Source: Hyphomonas beringensis
GTDB taxonomy: Bacteria; Pseudomonadota; Alphaproteobacteria; Caulobacterales; Hyphomonadaceae
DNA: 64,000 nucleotides
NCBI RefSeq assembly: GCF_000682755.1
Contig: NZ_AWFF01000025.1
Span: forward strand, 1 to 64,000
Direction of reading: 5' to 3'
Under the pieces are notes generated by a model, which saw only the letters and a list, made by a program, of their open reading frames with translations, was not told where the DNA came from and did no database searches. A program made the translations under genes and the position numbers. Positions 53,807 to 62,754 of this stretch are shown here, piece by piece (the first letter of the stretch is position 1; each line of letters starts with the position of its first letter).

Positions 53807-55774
53807 ATGATCAAAGTATCCCTGCCTGATGGCTCCGTCCGAGAATATGAAGAGGGCGCATCCCCCTTCGATGTCGCGAAATCCATTTCCAACTCTCTCG
53901 CCAAGAAGGCGCTTGCCGCCCGCGTGGATGGTGAGCTGAGAGATCTGATGCGTCCGCTGGAAGGCGATGCGAAGATTGAGATCGTCACGGCAAATGATTC
54001 TGACGGCCTTGAGCTGATCCGCCACGACGCCGCGCACGTGCTGGCGCAGGCCGTCCAGGAGCTCTACCCGGACACGCAGGTCACAATCGGCCCGGTGATC
54101 GATGACGGTTTCTATTACGACTTTGCGCGTGAGGAGCCTTTCTCTACGGAAGACTTCGAAAAGATCGAAAAGAAGATGTCGCAGATCATCGACGCCGATT
54201 ACCCGATCGTGCGCGAAGTCTGGGACAAGGACGAAGCGATCGCGACGTTCAAGAAGATCGGCGAAGACTACAAGGCCCAGATCATCGACGACATCATCCC
54301 GCCGGGCGAAGCCATCACTGTTTACAAGCAAGGCGACTGGTTCGATCTGTGCCGCGGGCCGCACCTGCCATCGACGGGCAAGCTGCCGAAAGCGTTCAAG
54401 CTGATGAAGCTGGCCGGCGCATATTGGCGTGGCGACTCCAACAATGAGATGCTGCAGCGCATGTACGGCACGGCCTGGGCTAACGAGAAGGATTTGAAGG
54501 CCCATCTCCACCGCCTGGAAGAAGCCGAGAAGCGCGACCACCGAAAGCTTGGCCAGAAGCTGGACCTGTTCCACCTGCAGCCTGAAGCGCAGGGCTCTGT
54601 CTTCTGGCACCCGAAAGGCTTCATGATCTGGCGCCAGCTGGAAGCCTATATCCGCCGTGCGCAGGACGAAGACGGCTATGTCGAGGTGAAGACGCCGCAA
54701 CTGCTCGACTCTGTGTTCTGGGAAAAATCCGGCCACTGGGACAAGTTCCGCGAGAACATGTTCGTGGTGCCTGACTTCATTCCGAACACAGATGAGGCCG
54801 AGGTGAAGATCCCGGCCGAGACAAGCCTGATGGCGCTGAAGCCGATGAACTGCCCGGCGCACGTCCAGATATTCAAGAACGCCCAGCGCTCCTACCGGGA
54901 CCTGCCGATCCGCATGGCGGAGTTTGGTTGCTGTCACCGGAACGAAGCTCACGGCGCGCTGCATGGTCTGATGCGCGTGCGCCAGATGACGCAGGATGAT
55001 GCGCACATTTTCTGCCGTGAAGACCAGATCGGCGAGGAAACGCTGCGGTTCCTGAACCTGTTTTCCCGCGTCTACAATGATTTCGGCCTGACGGAGATTT
55101 CCTACAAGCTGGCGACACGCCCGGACGTGCGCGGCGGCACGGACGAGAACTGGGACCGCGCTGAAAAGGCGCTCGCCGAGGCCCTGACAGAAGCCGGTCT
55201 TGAATTCGAGATCGCCGAAGGGGAGGGCGCTTTCTATGGCCCGAAACTGGAATTCCACCTGACGGATGCCATTGGGCGGACATGGCAGTGCGGTACGTTC
55301 CAGCTGGACTATGTTCTGCCGGAACGTCTGGACGCAGAATATACAGGCTCTGACGGCGCCAAGCACCGCCCGGTCATGCTGCACCGCGCCGTATTCGGTA
55401 CGTTCGAACGCTTCATGGGCATCCTGATCGAGAACTATGCCGGATCCTTCCCGATTTGGCTGTCACCGGTTCAGGTCGTCGTGGCCGCGATTACGGACGC
55501 CGCCAATGACTATGCCGAGGAAGCCGCTGCGGCGCTCCGCAAGGCGGGCCTGCGCGTGGAAACGGATCTTCGCAATGAGAAGATCAATTACAAAGTCCGT
55601 GAGCATTCCGTGCAGAAAGTTCCGATCATTGCGGTTGTCGGTGGCCGTGAAGCGGAAGAGCGCACGCTGGCCCTGCGTCGTCTGGGCAGCAATGCGCAGC
55701 AGATGATTTCCCTGGATGATGCCTGCGCGGAGCTTGGGCAGGAAGCGCTCGCACCAGACCTGAAGCGCGACTGA
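53807..55774 (+). CDS. thrS: Threonine--tRNA ligase
   Basis: A 655-residue class II synthetase. A TGS domain (about 1-62) leads to the editing domain with the '[17 protein letters not shown]' helix. The catalytic core has the zinc Cys in '[13 protein letters not shown]', '[20 protein letters not shown]' (motif 2 region), '[17 protein letters not shown]', and motif 3 '[20 protein letters not shown]'. The anticodon-binding domain follows from about 550. Length is normal. The only tRNA in the window, at 37538, is also a threonine tRNA, probably by chance. Confidence 0.97.
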   Translation: MIKVSLPDGSVREYEEGASPFDVAKSISNSLAKKALAARVDGELRDLMRPLEGDAKIEIVTANDSDGLELIRHDAAHVLAQAVQELYPDTQVTIGPVIDDGFYYDFAREEPFSTEDFEKIEKKMSQIIDADYPIVREVWDKDEAIATFKKIGEDYKAQIIDDIIPPGEAITVYKQGDWFDLCRGPHLPSTGKLPKAFKLMKLAGAYWRGDSNNEMLQRMYGTAWANEKDLKAHLHRLEEAEKRDHRKLGQKLDLFHLQPEAQGSVFWHPKGFMIWRQLEAYIRRAQDEDGYVEVKTPQLLDSVFWEKSGHWDKFRENMFVVPDFIPNTDEAEVKIPAETSLMALKPMNCPAHVQIFKNAQRSYRDLPIRMAEFGCCHRNEAHGALHGLMRVRQMTQDDAHIFCREDQIGEETLRFLNLFSRVYNDFGLTEISYKLATRPDVRGGTDENWDRAEKALAEALTEAGLEFEIAEGEGAFYGPKLEFHLTDAIGRTWQCGTFQLDYVLPERLDAEYTGSDGAKHRPVMLHRAVFGTFERFMGILIENYAGSFPIWLSPVQVVVAAITDAANDYAEEAAAALRKAGLRVETDLRNEKINYKVREHSVQKVPIIAVVGGREAEERTLALRRLGSNAQQMISLDDACAELGQEALAPDLKRD

Positions 55775-55788
55775 CACGAGATCAACAG

Positions 55789-57069
55789 GTGACAGAGGCC
55801 GCAGAATACCGAAAGATGCGTGACATGAGTTACGCACCTTTCCTTGCTGCGGCCTATCTGCTCTGGCCGATCATGGGACTGTTGGGGGGGCAGGGCTATG
55901 CGCCTCTGCTCGTGCTGGCGGCCATACCCGCCATCTTTGTGGCTCGGCCGGGCGCGAAGCCGGCCTGGTACCTGTTGTCCGCAATGGCATTCGTGGTTTG
56001 GGCGATCCTCAGCGAGTACTGGTCACCTGCCTCTCGCGGGATCGCTACCGGCAATCTTCTGGAAGGGGATTTTGCCGTCAGGTCTGCTGGTTTGCGAATG
56101 GCGCTGACTCTTGCCTTTGGCACCATCCTGATTGCCGGAGCGCTGAGAATAGCAAATGGCCGCGCGCAACTTTCTGCACGGCTGACCCTTGGCGCCTTTG
56201 CTCTGCAGGGATTTCTGGTGATTTTGAGCGTCATCCTGGGGGGGCAGGTTCTGCCGCTGATTTACGGGGATGACCCTCAGCGTATCGGCGAAGGGATTCA
56301 GAATATCGGACGCAATGCGAATGCGTTTGCCCTGGTTCTGCCTGTGCTGGTTGCCTATCTGATGGTCCGCCCGGCTATGGCCTGGAAAGGGCTGGCATGT
56401 CTTGTCACGCTGGTCAGTGTGGTTGCGTTTGCACGTATTGATGCCTCTGCAGCGATGATTGGGGCGGTGTTGATGTTGGCAGCATTTGCGATTGTCCGGC
56501 TGTATCCGCGCAATGGCCTGCGCGCGCTGTTTCTGGCCGTTTCGGGATATGTGGCCCTCGCACCCTTGCTGATTGGCGGCCTTATCTTCGGGCTGGCGAA
56601 GGCGGGGATATCCTTGCCGGGGTCGTTCCAGTCCCGTGCCTGGTCCTGGGAGGTGGTGATCGGCAAGATCCAGCAGGCACCGGTCTTCGGCCATGGGATT
56701 GAAGCCTCAAAGACATGGCGTGAGACCTATGCCGACCACCCGGACTGGCTGGCCCAATTGCCGGATTTCTGGGCGCAGTATCCGGTCGTGCCGGGGCACC
56801 CCCATAATATGGCGCTGCAGATATGGGGCGAGACAGGGGCTGTGGGCGCTGCCTTTGCCGCTCTGACCATTGGCCTCATCGGCTGGCGTCTGCCACCCGC
56901 CACAGAGCTGCGCGGGGACATAGGCTATGCGATTGCAGGCATGCTGGCCGTTGCAACATGCCTGTTCAGTTTTTCCTACAGCGTGTGGAATGAAGCCTTC
57001 TGGGCAAGCCTTGTGCTGGCCGTGGGCAGCATCATTCTGCTCTCCCGCCGAGAGAGGGCATCCTTGTGA
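55789..57069 (+). CDS. O-antigen ligase family (Wzy_C) membrane protein
   Basis: About 426 residues with some ten hydrophobic helices. The large periplasmic loop region 'SFQSRAWSWEVVIGKIQQAP' and 'VFGHGIEASKTWRE', ending in 'VPGHPHNMALQIWGETGAVG', carries the Gly-His-Asn pattern of WaaL/Wzy_C proteins that transfer or polymerise undecaprenyl-linked glycans. The GTG start at 55789 and ATGs at 55816 and 55825 are all possible. It lies 14 nt after thrS and overlaps the GT2 gene by 4 nt (GTGA). It acts in the inner membrane on surface polysaccharide. Confidence 0.83.
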   Translation: MTEAAEYRKMRDMSYAPFLAAAYLLWPIMGLLGGQGYAPLLVLAAIPAIFVARPGAKPAWYLLSAMAFVVWAILSEYWSPASRGIATGNLLEGDFAVRSAGLRMALTLAFGTILIAGALRIANGRAQLSARLTLGAFALQGFLVILSVILGGQVLPLIYGDDPQRIGEGIQNIGRNANAFALVLPVLVAYLMVRPAMAWKGLACLVTLVSVVAFARIDASAAMIGAVLMLAAFAIVRLYPRNGLRALFLAVSGYVALAPLLIGGLIFGLAKAGISLPGSFQSRAWSWEVVIGKIQQAPVFGHGIEASKTWRETYADHPDWLAQLPDFWAQYPVVPGHPHNMALQIWGETGAVGAAFAALTIGLIGWRLPPATELRGDIGYAIAGMLAVATCLFSFSYSVWNEAFWASLVLAVGSIILLSRRERASL

Positions 57070-57878
57070 TCATGGTGCCGACGGTTACGGCAATTGTGGT
57101 GAGCTATCATACGGGCCCGCGCCTGCATGAGTGTCTCTATGCCCTGAAGTCTGATCCATCCGTTGCAGAAGTGATTATCGTTGATAACGGAAATCCGCCC
57201 GAGGATGAGGCTTGGCTCGACACGTTTGCCCGCAATGTGGACAAGGTTCACATCATCCGTGATGGAACGAATCCGGGGTTTGGGGCAGCCGTAAACAAGG
57301 GTGCGGCCGGCGCGCTGGGCGAATTGCTGCTGGTCATCAATCCGGATGCCGTGCTGCGTCGCGGTTCTCTGCCCATTATGTATGAAGCCATGAAGGATCG
57401 TCCGCAGCCTGTTCTGGTGGGCGGCAAGATCTTTGACATTCATGGGCAGGAAGAGCGGGGCGGCCGCCGCAAGACGCTGACCTTGATGCGTGCCATGGGG
57501 CTCGGCAAGTGGACATTGGAAAATGATCCGCCACCGGAAGAGGCCATAGAGGTTGGCGCGGTGTCGGGCGCCTTCTTCATGATGGACCGGAAAGCCTTCC
57601 GCGGCATGGGCGGTTTTGACGAAGAGTATTTCCTTCATGTTGAAGATGTCGATCTGTGTCGCCGTGTGATTCAGCAGGGTGGCTCTGTTGTTTACGAGCC
57701 CCGCGCGGGTGTGCTGCACTATGGCTCCACATCCGATGTGCCTTCCGAGACGGTGCTGGCCCACAAGGCTGACAGTCTGACGCGTTACTTCCGGAAGTTC
57801 GCTTCGGGCCCATTGGAGAAGGCACTCGTTGCCATTATTTCCCCGTTCTTTCTCCGGTTACTGAAAGCCCGTGCCTAG
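57066..57878 (+). CDS. Glycosyltransferase family 2
   Basis: A 270-residue GT-A fold enzyme like rhamnosyltransferase WbbL. The nucleotide-sugar site starts with 'VTAIVVSYHTGPRLHECLYAL' and 'IIVDNGNPPEDE'. 'NPGFGAAVNKGAAGALGELLLVIN' leads to the metal-binding 'NPDAVLRRGSL', in which Asp stands for the DxD. The acceptor motif is 'GGFDEEYFLHVEDVDLCRRV' (about 179-198). The start is GTG 57066 or ATG 57072, coupled to the O-antigen ligase-like gene. The pair probably builds one surface glycan. Confidence 0.9.
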   Translation: MIMVPTVTAIVVSYHTGPRLHECLYALKSDPSVAEVIIVDNGNPPEDEAWLDTFARNVDKVHIIRDGTNPGFGAAVNKGAAGALGELLLVINPDAVLRRGSLPIMYEAMKDRPQPVLVGGKIFDIHGQEERGGRRKTLTLMRAMGLGKWTLENDPPPEEAIEVGAVSGAFFMMDRKAFRGMGGFDEEYFLHVEDVDLCRRVIQQGGSVVYEPRAGVLHYGSTSDVPSETVLAHKADSLTRYFRKFASGPLEKALVAIISPFFLRLLKARA

Positions 57879-58321
57879 ACGTCGGGTCGCCAATCTGGCG
57901 GGGCCATTTCAAAACCGCTGAACTCAAAGCCGGGTGCCACAATGCAGCTGACCAGCGTCCACGCGCCAAGTGTTTCCGCCGTCTGCCAGTGATATGCGGG
58001 GGCGACGCCTTGCAAAGATTGGCCCGCGCGCAAATCCGGCCCAAGGGTCATGGCGGCCGCACCCTTACCGTCAGGCATACTCAGCGTCAGCGACAAGGGG
58101 CCACCCGCCTGCCATAGCCAGATCTCATCCGCATCGACGCGGTGCCAGGCAGATAACTCGTCTGCTTGCAGCAAATAGTAGATCAGCGTTGCGGCTGCGC
58201 GCGCATCAGGCTCTGCCTGGCTGCGAAAGGTCTCGGAATAGTGGCCGCCTTCGGGATGGGGCGTCAGGTTCAGGAGACGAATGATTTCATTGGCGCCAAG
58301 ATCCCCTGAAATCGCAGGCAT
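57875..58321 (-). CDS. Cupin family protein (DUF985/cupin_5)
   Basis: A 148-residue single-cupin protein. 'IIRLLNLTPHPEGGHYSETF' (about 14-33) and 'TLIYYLLQADELSAWHRVDADEIW' (about 46-69) are the cupin_5 marks; His and Glu of the second motif are likely metal ligands. 'GVAPAYHWQTAETLGAWTLVSC' gives the second cupin motif. The function is unknown; relatives resemble sugar-binding or isomerase cupins. It overlaps the gloB stop by one base (TGATG), so translation is coupled, and the convergent GT2 gene by 4 nt. Confidence 0.85.
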   Translation of the reverse strand: MPAISGDLGANEIIRLLNLTPHPEGGHYSETFRSQAEPDARAAATLIYYLLQADELSAWHRVDADEIWLWQAGGPLSLTLSMPDGKGAAAMTLGPDLRAGQSLQGVAPAYHWQTAETLGAWTLVSCIVAPGFEFSGFEMAPPDWRPDV

Positions 58322-59094
58322 CAGAAACTGTCCTTCCGACTACGGATTTCGGCGAAGGTGGCGACGGCATCCCCCGGATGGCCCATGGCGGACTGAAGCT
58401 CCGGATTGTCCGCGCGCAGGAAGGGATTGGTGGCGAGTTCTTTCTCCAGCCGGGTCGGCACCGTCGGCTGGCCCTTGGCGCGGCGCGCGTCAATATCCTT
58501 GATATAGGCGGCCAGGTCGGCATTGCCGGTCTCGATGGTCTCGGCGAAGCGGGCATTGGCCTGTGTGTATTCGTGCGCACAGTAGAGAGTTGTTTCCGGC
58601 GGCAGGGCTTTCAGCTTGGAGAGGCTGTTCCACATCATCTCCATCGTGCCTTCGAACACGCGACCGCAGCCAAGCGCAAAGAGGGCGTCGCCGACAAAGG
58701 CTGTGTTCTGCTCAGCGAAATGATAGGCGATGTGGCCCAGCGTGTGGCCTGGCACATCCAGCACGCGGGCGGTGGCGCGGCCGAACTCTACCGTGTCGCC
58801 CCCGGACAGGTGCACATCGATGCCGGGGATCTTCTCTGCCTCGCCCGCCGGGCCGTAGATGATGCAATCAGTCGCTTCCTTGATCTTGAGATTGCCACCC
58901 GCATGATCCGGATGCCAATGCGTATTGAGAATGTGAGTGATGTGCCAGCCCATCCGCTTTGCCTCGGCGAGGTATTTCTCGGCATCTGGCGTGTCGATGG
59001 CGGCGGTCTCACCCGAAAAGTGCTCGTGAACCAAAAAGCCGTAATTATCGTTCAGGCAGGGAAATCGGTGTATGTCGAGGGTAATGTTCGTCAT
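58321..59094 (-). CDS. gloB: Hydroxyacylglutathione hydrolase (glyoxalase II)
   Basis: A 257-residue MBL-fold enzyme that hydrolyses S-lactoylglutathione to lactate and glutathione. The metal motif 'ILNTHWHPDHAGGNLK' (about 55-70), 'DVPGHTLGHIAYHF', 'FVGDALFALGCGRVFEGTME' and the glutathione-binding 'LYCAHEYTQANARFAE' all match GloB. Length is typical. It is distinct from the persulfide dioxygenase-like MBL at 6931. It is divergent from the methyltransferase gene, a common alphaproteobacterial pairing. Confidence 0.95.
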   Translation of the reverse strand: MTNITLDIHRFPCLNDNYGFLVHEHFSGETAAIDTPDAEKYLAEAKRMGWHITHILNTHWHPDHAGGNLKIKEATDCIIYGPAGEAEKIPGIDVHLSGGDTVEFGRATARVLDVPGHTLGHIAYHFAEQNTAFVGDALFALGCGRVFEGTMEMMWNSLSKLKALPPETTLYCAHEYTQANARFAETIETGNADLAAYIKDIDARRAKGQPTVPTRLEKELATNPFLRADNPELQSAMGHPGDAVATFAEIRSRKDSF

Positions 59095-59132
59095 CTGGGT
59101 CTCCTTGAGACCGAATTAGCATAGAGAGGGCC

Positions 59133-59876
59133 ATGCGTCAGGATGCCGTCACCTTGCAGCGTTTTTATTCTGCTCCGCTGGGGCAGGCGGCGGCGCGCAT
59201 CCTGTCCGGCAAGCTGACAGATCTGTGGGGCGATGCGAGGGGTTTGTCGCTTCTGGGCCTTGGCTATGCCGTGCCCGTGCTGGAGGCCTTCGGGACAGCG
59301 CCTGCGCGCACTGTGGCGGCAGTGCCTTATGAGCATGGTCAGGTCAGCTGGGACCCCGCCGGCAGAGGGAACGCCGCTGTTTCAGTTGGCGATGTGCGCC
59401 TGCCGTTTCCGGATGGCCTGTTTGACCGCGTCATCGTGATGCACGGTTTGGAAGAGACGGGCGATCCGCGTGCCTATCTGCGCGAGATCTGGCGCATCAC
59501 CGCGCCGGAGGGGCGGATCGTGCTGGCGGCGTCGAACCGGTCCGGCCTGTGGTCACGTGCCACGCGCACGCCTTTCGGGCAGGGCAGGCCGTGGACGCGT
59601 TCGCAATTGATGAACCTCTTGTCGATCGGCCTGTTCCAGGTGACGGCTTCTGCGAGCGCGCTTTACATGCCGCCTGTGGGCAATCCTGTCGTTACGTCAG
59701 CCGCCGAAGGCTGGGAGGTAATGGGGCGATTCCTGGCACCCGGCCTCGGCGGAGTGGTGCTTGTTGAGGCAGTTAAGCGACTTTATGCCTCTCCTGGAGG
59801 CGGTGCCCCGGCGCCTGTGACTGAAAAGGTACGCATTGCGCGTCCTGTAACGACCAATGGGCGTGAAAGTCATTGA
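59133..59876 (+). CDS. Class I SAM-dependent methyltransferase
   Basis: A 247-residue protein with a methyltransferase-11-like domain. The usual glycine loop is weak: 'LSLLGLGYAVPVLEAFG' near residue 38 stands in its place. 'VGDVRLPFPDGLFDRVIVMHGLEETGDPRAYLREIWRITAPEGRIV' is written here only as its key parts: 'RLPFPDGLFDRVIVMHGLEE' and 'EIWRITAPEGRIVLAA', which are the acidic and post-motif strands. Homologues are often found divergent from gloB. The substrate is unknown; quinone or small-molecule methylation is possible. Confidence 0.82.
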   Translation: MRQDAVTLQRFYSAPLGQAAARILSGKLTDLWGDARGLSLLGLGYAVPVLEAFGTAPARTVAAVPYEHGQVSWDPAGRGNAAVSVGDVRLPFPDGLFDRVIVMHGLEETGDPRAYLREIWRITAPEGRIVLAASNRSGLWSRATRTPFGQGRPWTRSQLMNLLSIGLFQVTASASALYMPPVGNPVVTSAAEGWEVMGRFLAPGLGGVVLVEAVKRLYASPGGGAPAPVTEKVRIARPVTTNGRESH

Positions 59877-59935
59877 CGCCCTGTACCGTCTGATTACTTT
59901 TGTAGTTCTAATTAAAGATCAAAGGATTATGCGCC

Positions 59936-60280
59936 ATGAAACTCGTGACCGCCATTTTCAAGCCGAGCCGTCTGGACGCGGTCATTGATGCGCTGTCCGA
60001 AGCGGGCGCCACCGGCCTGACCGTTTCAGAAGTCCGCGGCTATGGCCGCCAGCTGGGCAAGACGGAAGTCTATCGCGGGGCCGAATATGAGGTCCGCCTC
60101 CTGCCGAAGGTGAAGGTTGAGGTTGCCTGTCCGGGCGCGTCCGCTGAACGCTATGCCGAGGCGATCAGCCAGGCTGCCAATACCGGCACGATTGGCGACG
60201 GCAAGATCTTCATCTACGACCTCGACACCATTATCCGTATCCGCACGGGTGAGCGCGACGAGCAAGCCGTCTCAGGCTAG
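59936..60280 (+). CDS. P-II family nitrogen regulatory protein
   Basis: A 114-residue P-II protein, the trimeric sensor of 2-oxoglutarate and ATP/ADP. 'MKLVTAIFKPSRLDAVIDAL' opens it. The T-loop 'KTEVYRGAEYEVRLLPKVKVE' contains Tyr51, the uridylylation site. 'NTGTIGDGKIFIYDLDTIIRIRTGE' is the B/C-loop signature. Neither amtB nor glnA is adjacent, so it is not the common glnK-amtB or glnB-glnA unit. GlnK and GlnB cannot be told apart here. AAAGGA precedes the ATG. Confidence 0.94.
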   Translation: MKLVTAIFKPSRLDAVIDALSEAGATGLTVSEVRGYGRQLGKTEVYRGAEYEVRLLPKVKVEVACPGASAERYAEAISQAANTGTIGDGKIFIYDLDTIIRIRTGERDEQAVSG

Positions 60281-60293
60281 GAAGCCGGTCGGC

Positions 60294-60671
60294 TCAGGAG
60301 TCGCCGTTTTTCTCAAAATTTGCTTCTTCCGCATCATGGTGCAGCTGAAGGTTCAGCAGCACACCCTTTGCCACAGGCAGCAGCCAGAGCGACAGGCCGA
60401 TGACCGCGCCGCACAGCGCCACAAAAGCCAGGATTTTTGGCAGAAGGGGCAGCGGGCTCATTGGCAACAGGAACAGGAAGGGCGCGAGCAACAGCAAAAC
60501 GCCAAAGCCGACAAAGAATGCCGGGCCATCGGCCGTATCGGCCTTGGACATGTCGCGTCCGCAAACCGGGCAGGACTCGTTCAGTTTCAGGTATGAGCTG
60601 AACAGCTTGCCTTCGCCGCAATTGCCGCACCTCTGGCGAATACCGTTCAGGATGGGGGAAGCGTTGCTCAT
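60294..60671 (-). CDS. DUF983 family protein
   Basis: About 125 residues. Two zinc-finger-like pairs, 'CGNCGEGKLF' and 'CPVCGRDMSKAD', lie in the N-terminal third (about 12-40), followed by two hydrophobic helices ('FFVGFGVLLLLAPFLFLL' and 'LAFVALCGAVIGLSLWLLP'). DUF983 proteins are common small inner-membrane proteins of alphaproteobacteria, sometimes next to cytochrome oxidase genes; the function is unproven. ATG 60671 is chosen because the Cys motif follows at family spacing. It is convergent with the P-II gene. Confidence 0.85.
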   Translation of the reverse strand: MSNASPILNGIRQRCGNCGEGKLFSSYLKLNESCPVCGRDMSKADTADGPAFFVGFGVLLLLAPFLFLLPMSPLPLLPKILAFVALCGAVIGLSLWLLPVAKGVLLNLQLHHDAEEANFEKNGDS

Positions 60672-60963
60672 TTTTAGTCCCTTTCTGTCCAGACTTGTGT
60701 GATTGAGACCCACGCTTCAGTGGGGCCAGGGCAATCGCATGTCCGGAATGTGCCAGTTGTGTCCTGTCATATGCTGACATGGTGGCCGTTTATCTTTCAC
60801 CAAGACTATATGTTCAGTGGCCTGTGTCAGCTGCGGTAGATGGTTGCAGGTAGGTTGCAGTCGCAGAATGCTGGACGCCAGACCCCGGGATTTCGCCCGC
60901 GGGCTCTTGACCTTCGCGCCTGCTTTGCCCACCAGAGCGGGCGGTATTTACAGCAGGACCATC

Positions 60964-61923
60964 ATGACCGAACCAGTCTTCAAACAGATCGCCATCATTG
61001 GCGCGGGCCTAATCGGCGCCTCCATTGCGCGGGCCGCCATGGAGTATGGTGTCGCAGAATCTGTCAGCCTGTATGATGCCGATGCGGATGTGCGTCGCCG
61101 GGCTGAGGCAATCGGTTTGGGGGATGTAGCTGATACGCTTGCGGCGGCTGCCCGGACGGCGGATTGTGTCTTCCTGTGTGTGCCGGTTGGGGCGCTGTCT
61201 GATGTGGCGGCGGAGACTGTGCCTGCCATGAAAGCCGGTGCAATCCTGACGGATGTCGGCTCCGTGAAGGGGCAGGCCTCCAGCGCGCTCGCAGCTGCGG
61301 ATGACGGGCGTGTGCACATCATCCCCGGCCACCCGATTGCGGGGACGGAGCAGTCCGGTCCGGAAGCTGGCTTTGCCTCTCTCTTCCGCAATGCGTGGCA
61401 TATTCTGACCCCGCGGGAAGGGGGCGATGAGGCCTATGCCGAGGCTGTATCCCAGCTTGAAGCCTTCTGGCGCGGCCTTGGTGCAAAGGTGGAGACGATG
61501 GATGCCGCGCGGCATGACCGGGTTCTGGCCATTACGTCCCACCTGCCGCACCTGATCGCCTTCAACATCGTTTCCACCGCATTTGACATGGAAACCGTGG
61601 AGCAGGGGGAAGTGGTGAAGTATTCCGCAGGTGGTTTTCGGGATTTCACCCGGATTGCCGCATCTGACCCCGTCATGTGGCGCGATGTGTTCCTCACCAA
61701 CAAGGATGCCGTGCTGGAATGTCTGGGGCGTTTTTCGGAAGACCTGGCAGCCCTTCAGCGGGCCATCCGCTGGGGCGATGGCGACACCCTGTTCAAGGAA
61801 TTCAGCCGCGCGCGTTCCATCCGCAAGGCCATCATTGATGCCGGCCAGGATTCCGGCGCCGTGAACTTCGGCCGGAACCAGGCGGCCGATGCGCCCGAAG
61901 GAGATGGAGATGAAACCGATTGA
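60964..61923 (+). CDS. Prephenate/arogenate dehydrogenase
   Basis: About 319 residues, the TyrA catalytic domain without a fused chorismate mutase. The Rossmann loop is 'IAIIGAGLIGASIARAAMEYG' (about 10-29). 'LTDVGSVKG' and 'IPGHPIAGTEQSGPEAG' are active-site segments, and 'VLAITSHLPHLIAFNIV' has the substrate-binding His. 'GGFRDFTRIAASDPVMWRDV' is the C-terminal family motif. Prephenate or arogenate preference cannot be told. The longer frame to 60817 is not protein-like. The stop overlaps the DUF2164 gene by 14 nt. Confidence 0.93.
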   Translation: MTEPVFKQIAIIGAGLIGASIARAAMEYGVAESVSLYDADADVRRRAEAIGLGDVADTLAAAARTADCVFLCVPVGALSDVAAETVPAMKAGAILTDVGSVKGQASSALAAADDGRVHIIPGHPIAGTEQSGPEAGFASLFRNAWHILTPREGGDEAYAEAVSQLEAFWRGLGAKVETMDAARHDRVLAITSHLPHLIAFNIVSTAFDMETVEQGEVVKYSAGGFRDFTRIAASDPVMWRDVFLTNKDAVLECLGRFSEDLAALQRAIRWGDGDTLFKEFSRARSIRKAIIDAGQDSGAVNFGRNQAADAPEGDGDETD

Positions 61924-62149
61924 GCTGTCGGAGGAACGCCGCGAAGCGCTCAGGAGCCATCTGCAAACCCTGTTTGCGACCGAATTTGACGAAACGCTGA
62001 GCGAGTTTCGTGCTGACGAGATCGTGGCCTTAATGCTGAAGACACTCGGACCGACAGTTTACAATCAGGCGGTCGCGGATGTGCGGGCACATCTGCAGAC
62101 AAAGCTGGATGACCTGGACGGGGAAGTCTGGGCTGAGGAAGATCGATAA
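61910..62149 (+). CDS. DUF2164 family protein
   Basis: A 79-residue protein with 'MKPIELSEERREALRSHLQ' and 'FRADEIVALMLKTLGPTVYNQAV', the DUF2164 signature. AAGGAG six bases upstream fixes the start at 61910, inside the end of tyrA (14-nt overlap). The protein is small, charged and cytoplasmic, of unknown function. Coupling to tyrA suggests co-expression only. Confidence 0.85.
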   Translation: MKPIELSEERREALRSHLQTLFATEFDETLSEFRADEIVALMLKTLGPTVYNQAVADVRAHLQTKLDDLDGEVWAEEDR

Positions 62150-62207
62150 GGCCTGCTCACGTGCTTGTGTGTAGCGTGCGAGAGAACCAACGCGCTATGT
62201 TTTGCGT

Positions 62208-62741
62208 ATGACTGGTATGAGACATTTTCTTTCAAGACGCGCGCTTCTTCTCTCCGGCGGAGCCGCTTTGGGCCTCGCAGCCTGTTCCGGCAACACGGCC
62301 TCCAGTGCCGCCGAGACCGATAATGCGGGCAATGCAGACAAATATGCCGACAGCAAATGGCGCAAGCTGACAGAGGCCGAATGGCGCGAACGGCTCAGCG
62401 AGCCTGCCTTCAATGTATTGCGCCGGGAAGATACCGAGCGCGCCTTCACCTCTCCTCTGAACAAGGAGACGGCGAAAGGCACCTACCATTGCGCAGGTTG
62501 TGACCTGCCGCTCTTCTCATCCGACACGAAATTTGATTCCGGGACAGGCTGGCCGAGCTTCTGGGACGCGTTACCGGGCGCGCTCGGCACGCGTCCGGAC
62601 CGCAAGCTGATCTATGTGCGTACGGAATATCACTGCGCCCGCTGCTTGGGGCATCAGGGGCATGTGTTCGAAGATGGCCCGGCGCCCACAGGGCTACGCT
62701 ATTGCAACAATGGTGTGGCACTGACGTTTAAACCGGCCTGA
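62208..62741 (+). CDS. msrB: Lipoprotein-type peptide-methionine (R)-S-oxide reductase
   Basis: About 177 residues. The N-terminus has an Arg-Arg pair ('SRRALLLSGGAALGLAACSG') that fits a Tat-type lipoprotein signal with lipobox Cys near residue 28. The MsrB domain follows: 'CAGCDLPLFSSDTKFDSGTGWPSF' is represented by the zinc pair CAGC and the motif 'SGTGWPSFWDAL'; the second zinc pair is 'YHCARCLGHQGHVFEDGPAP'. The catalytic Cys is in 'RYCNNGVALTF'. It reduces methionine-R-sulfoxide, here presumably in the periplasm. Starts at 62208 or 62217 are possible. Confidence 0.88.
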   Translation: MTGMRHFLSRRALLLSGGAALGLAACSGNTASSAAETDNAGNADKYADSKWRKLTEAEWRERLSEPAFNVLRREDTERAFTSPLNKETAKGTYHCAGCDLPLFSSDTKFDSGTGWPSFWDALPGALGTRPDRKLIYVRTEYHCARCLGHQGHVFEDGPAPTGLRYCNNGVALTFKPA

Positions 62742-62754
62742 GCTGAGCCGCCGA

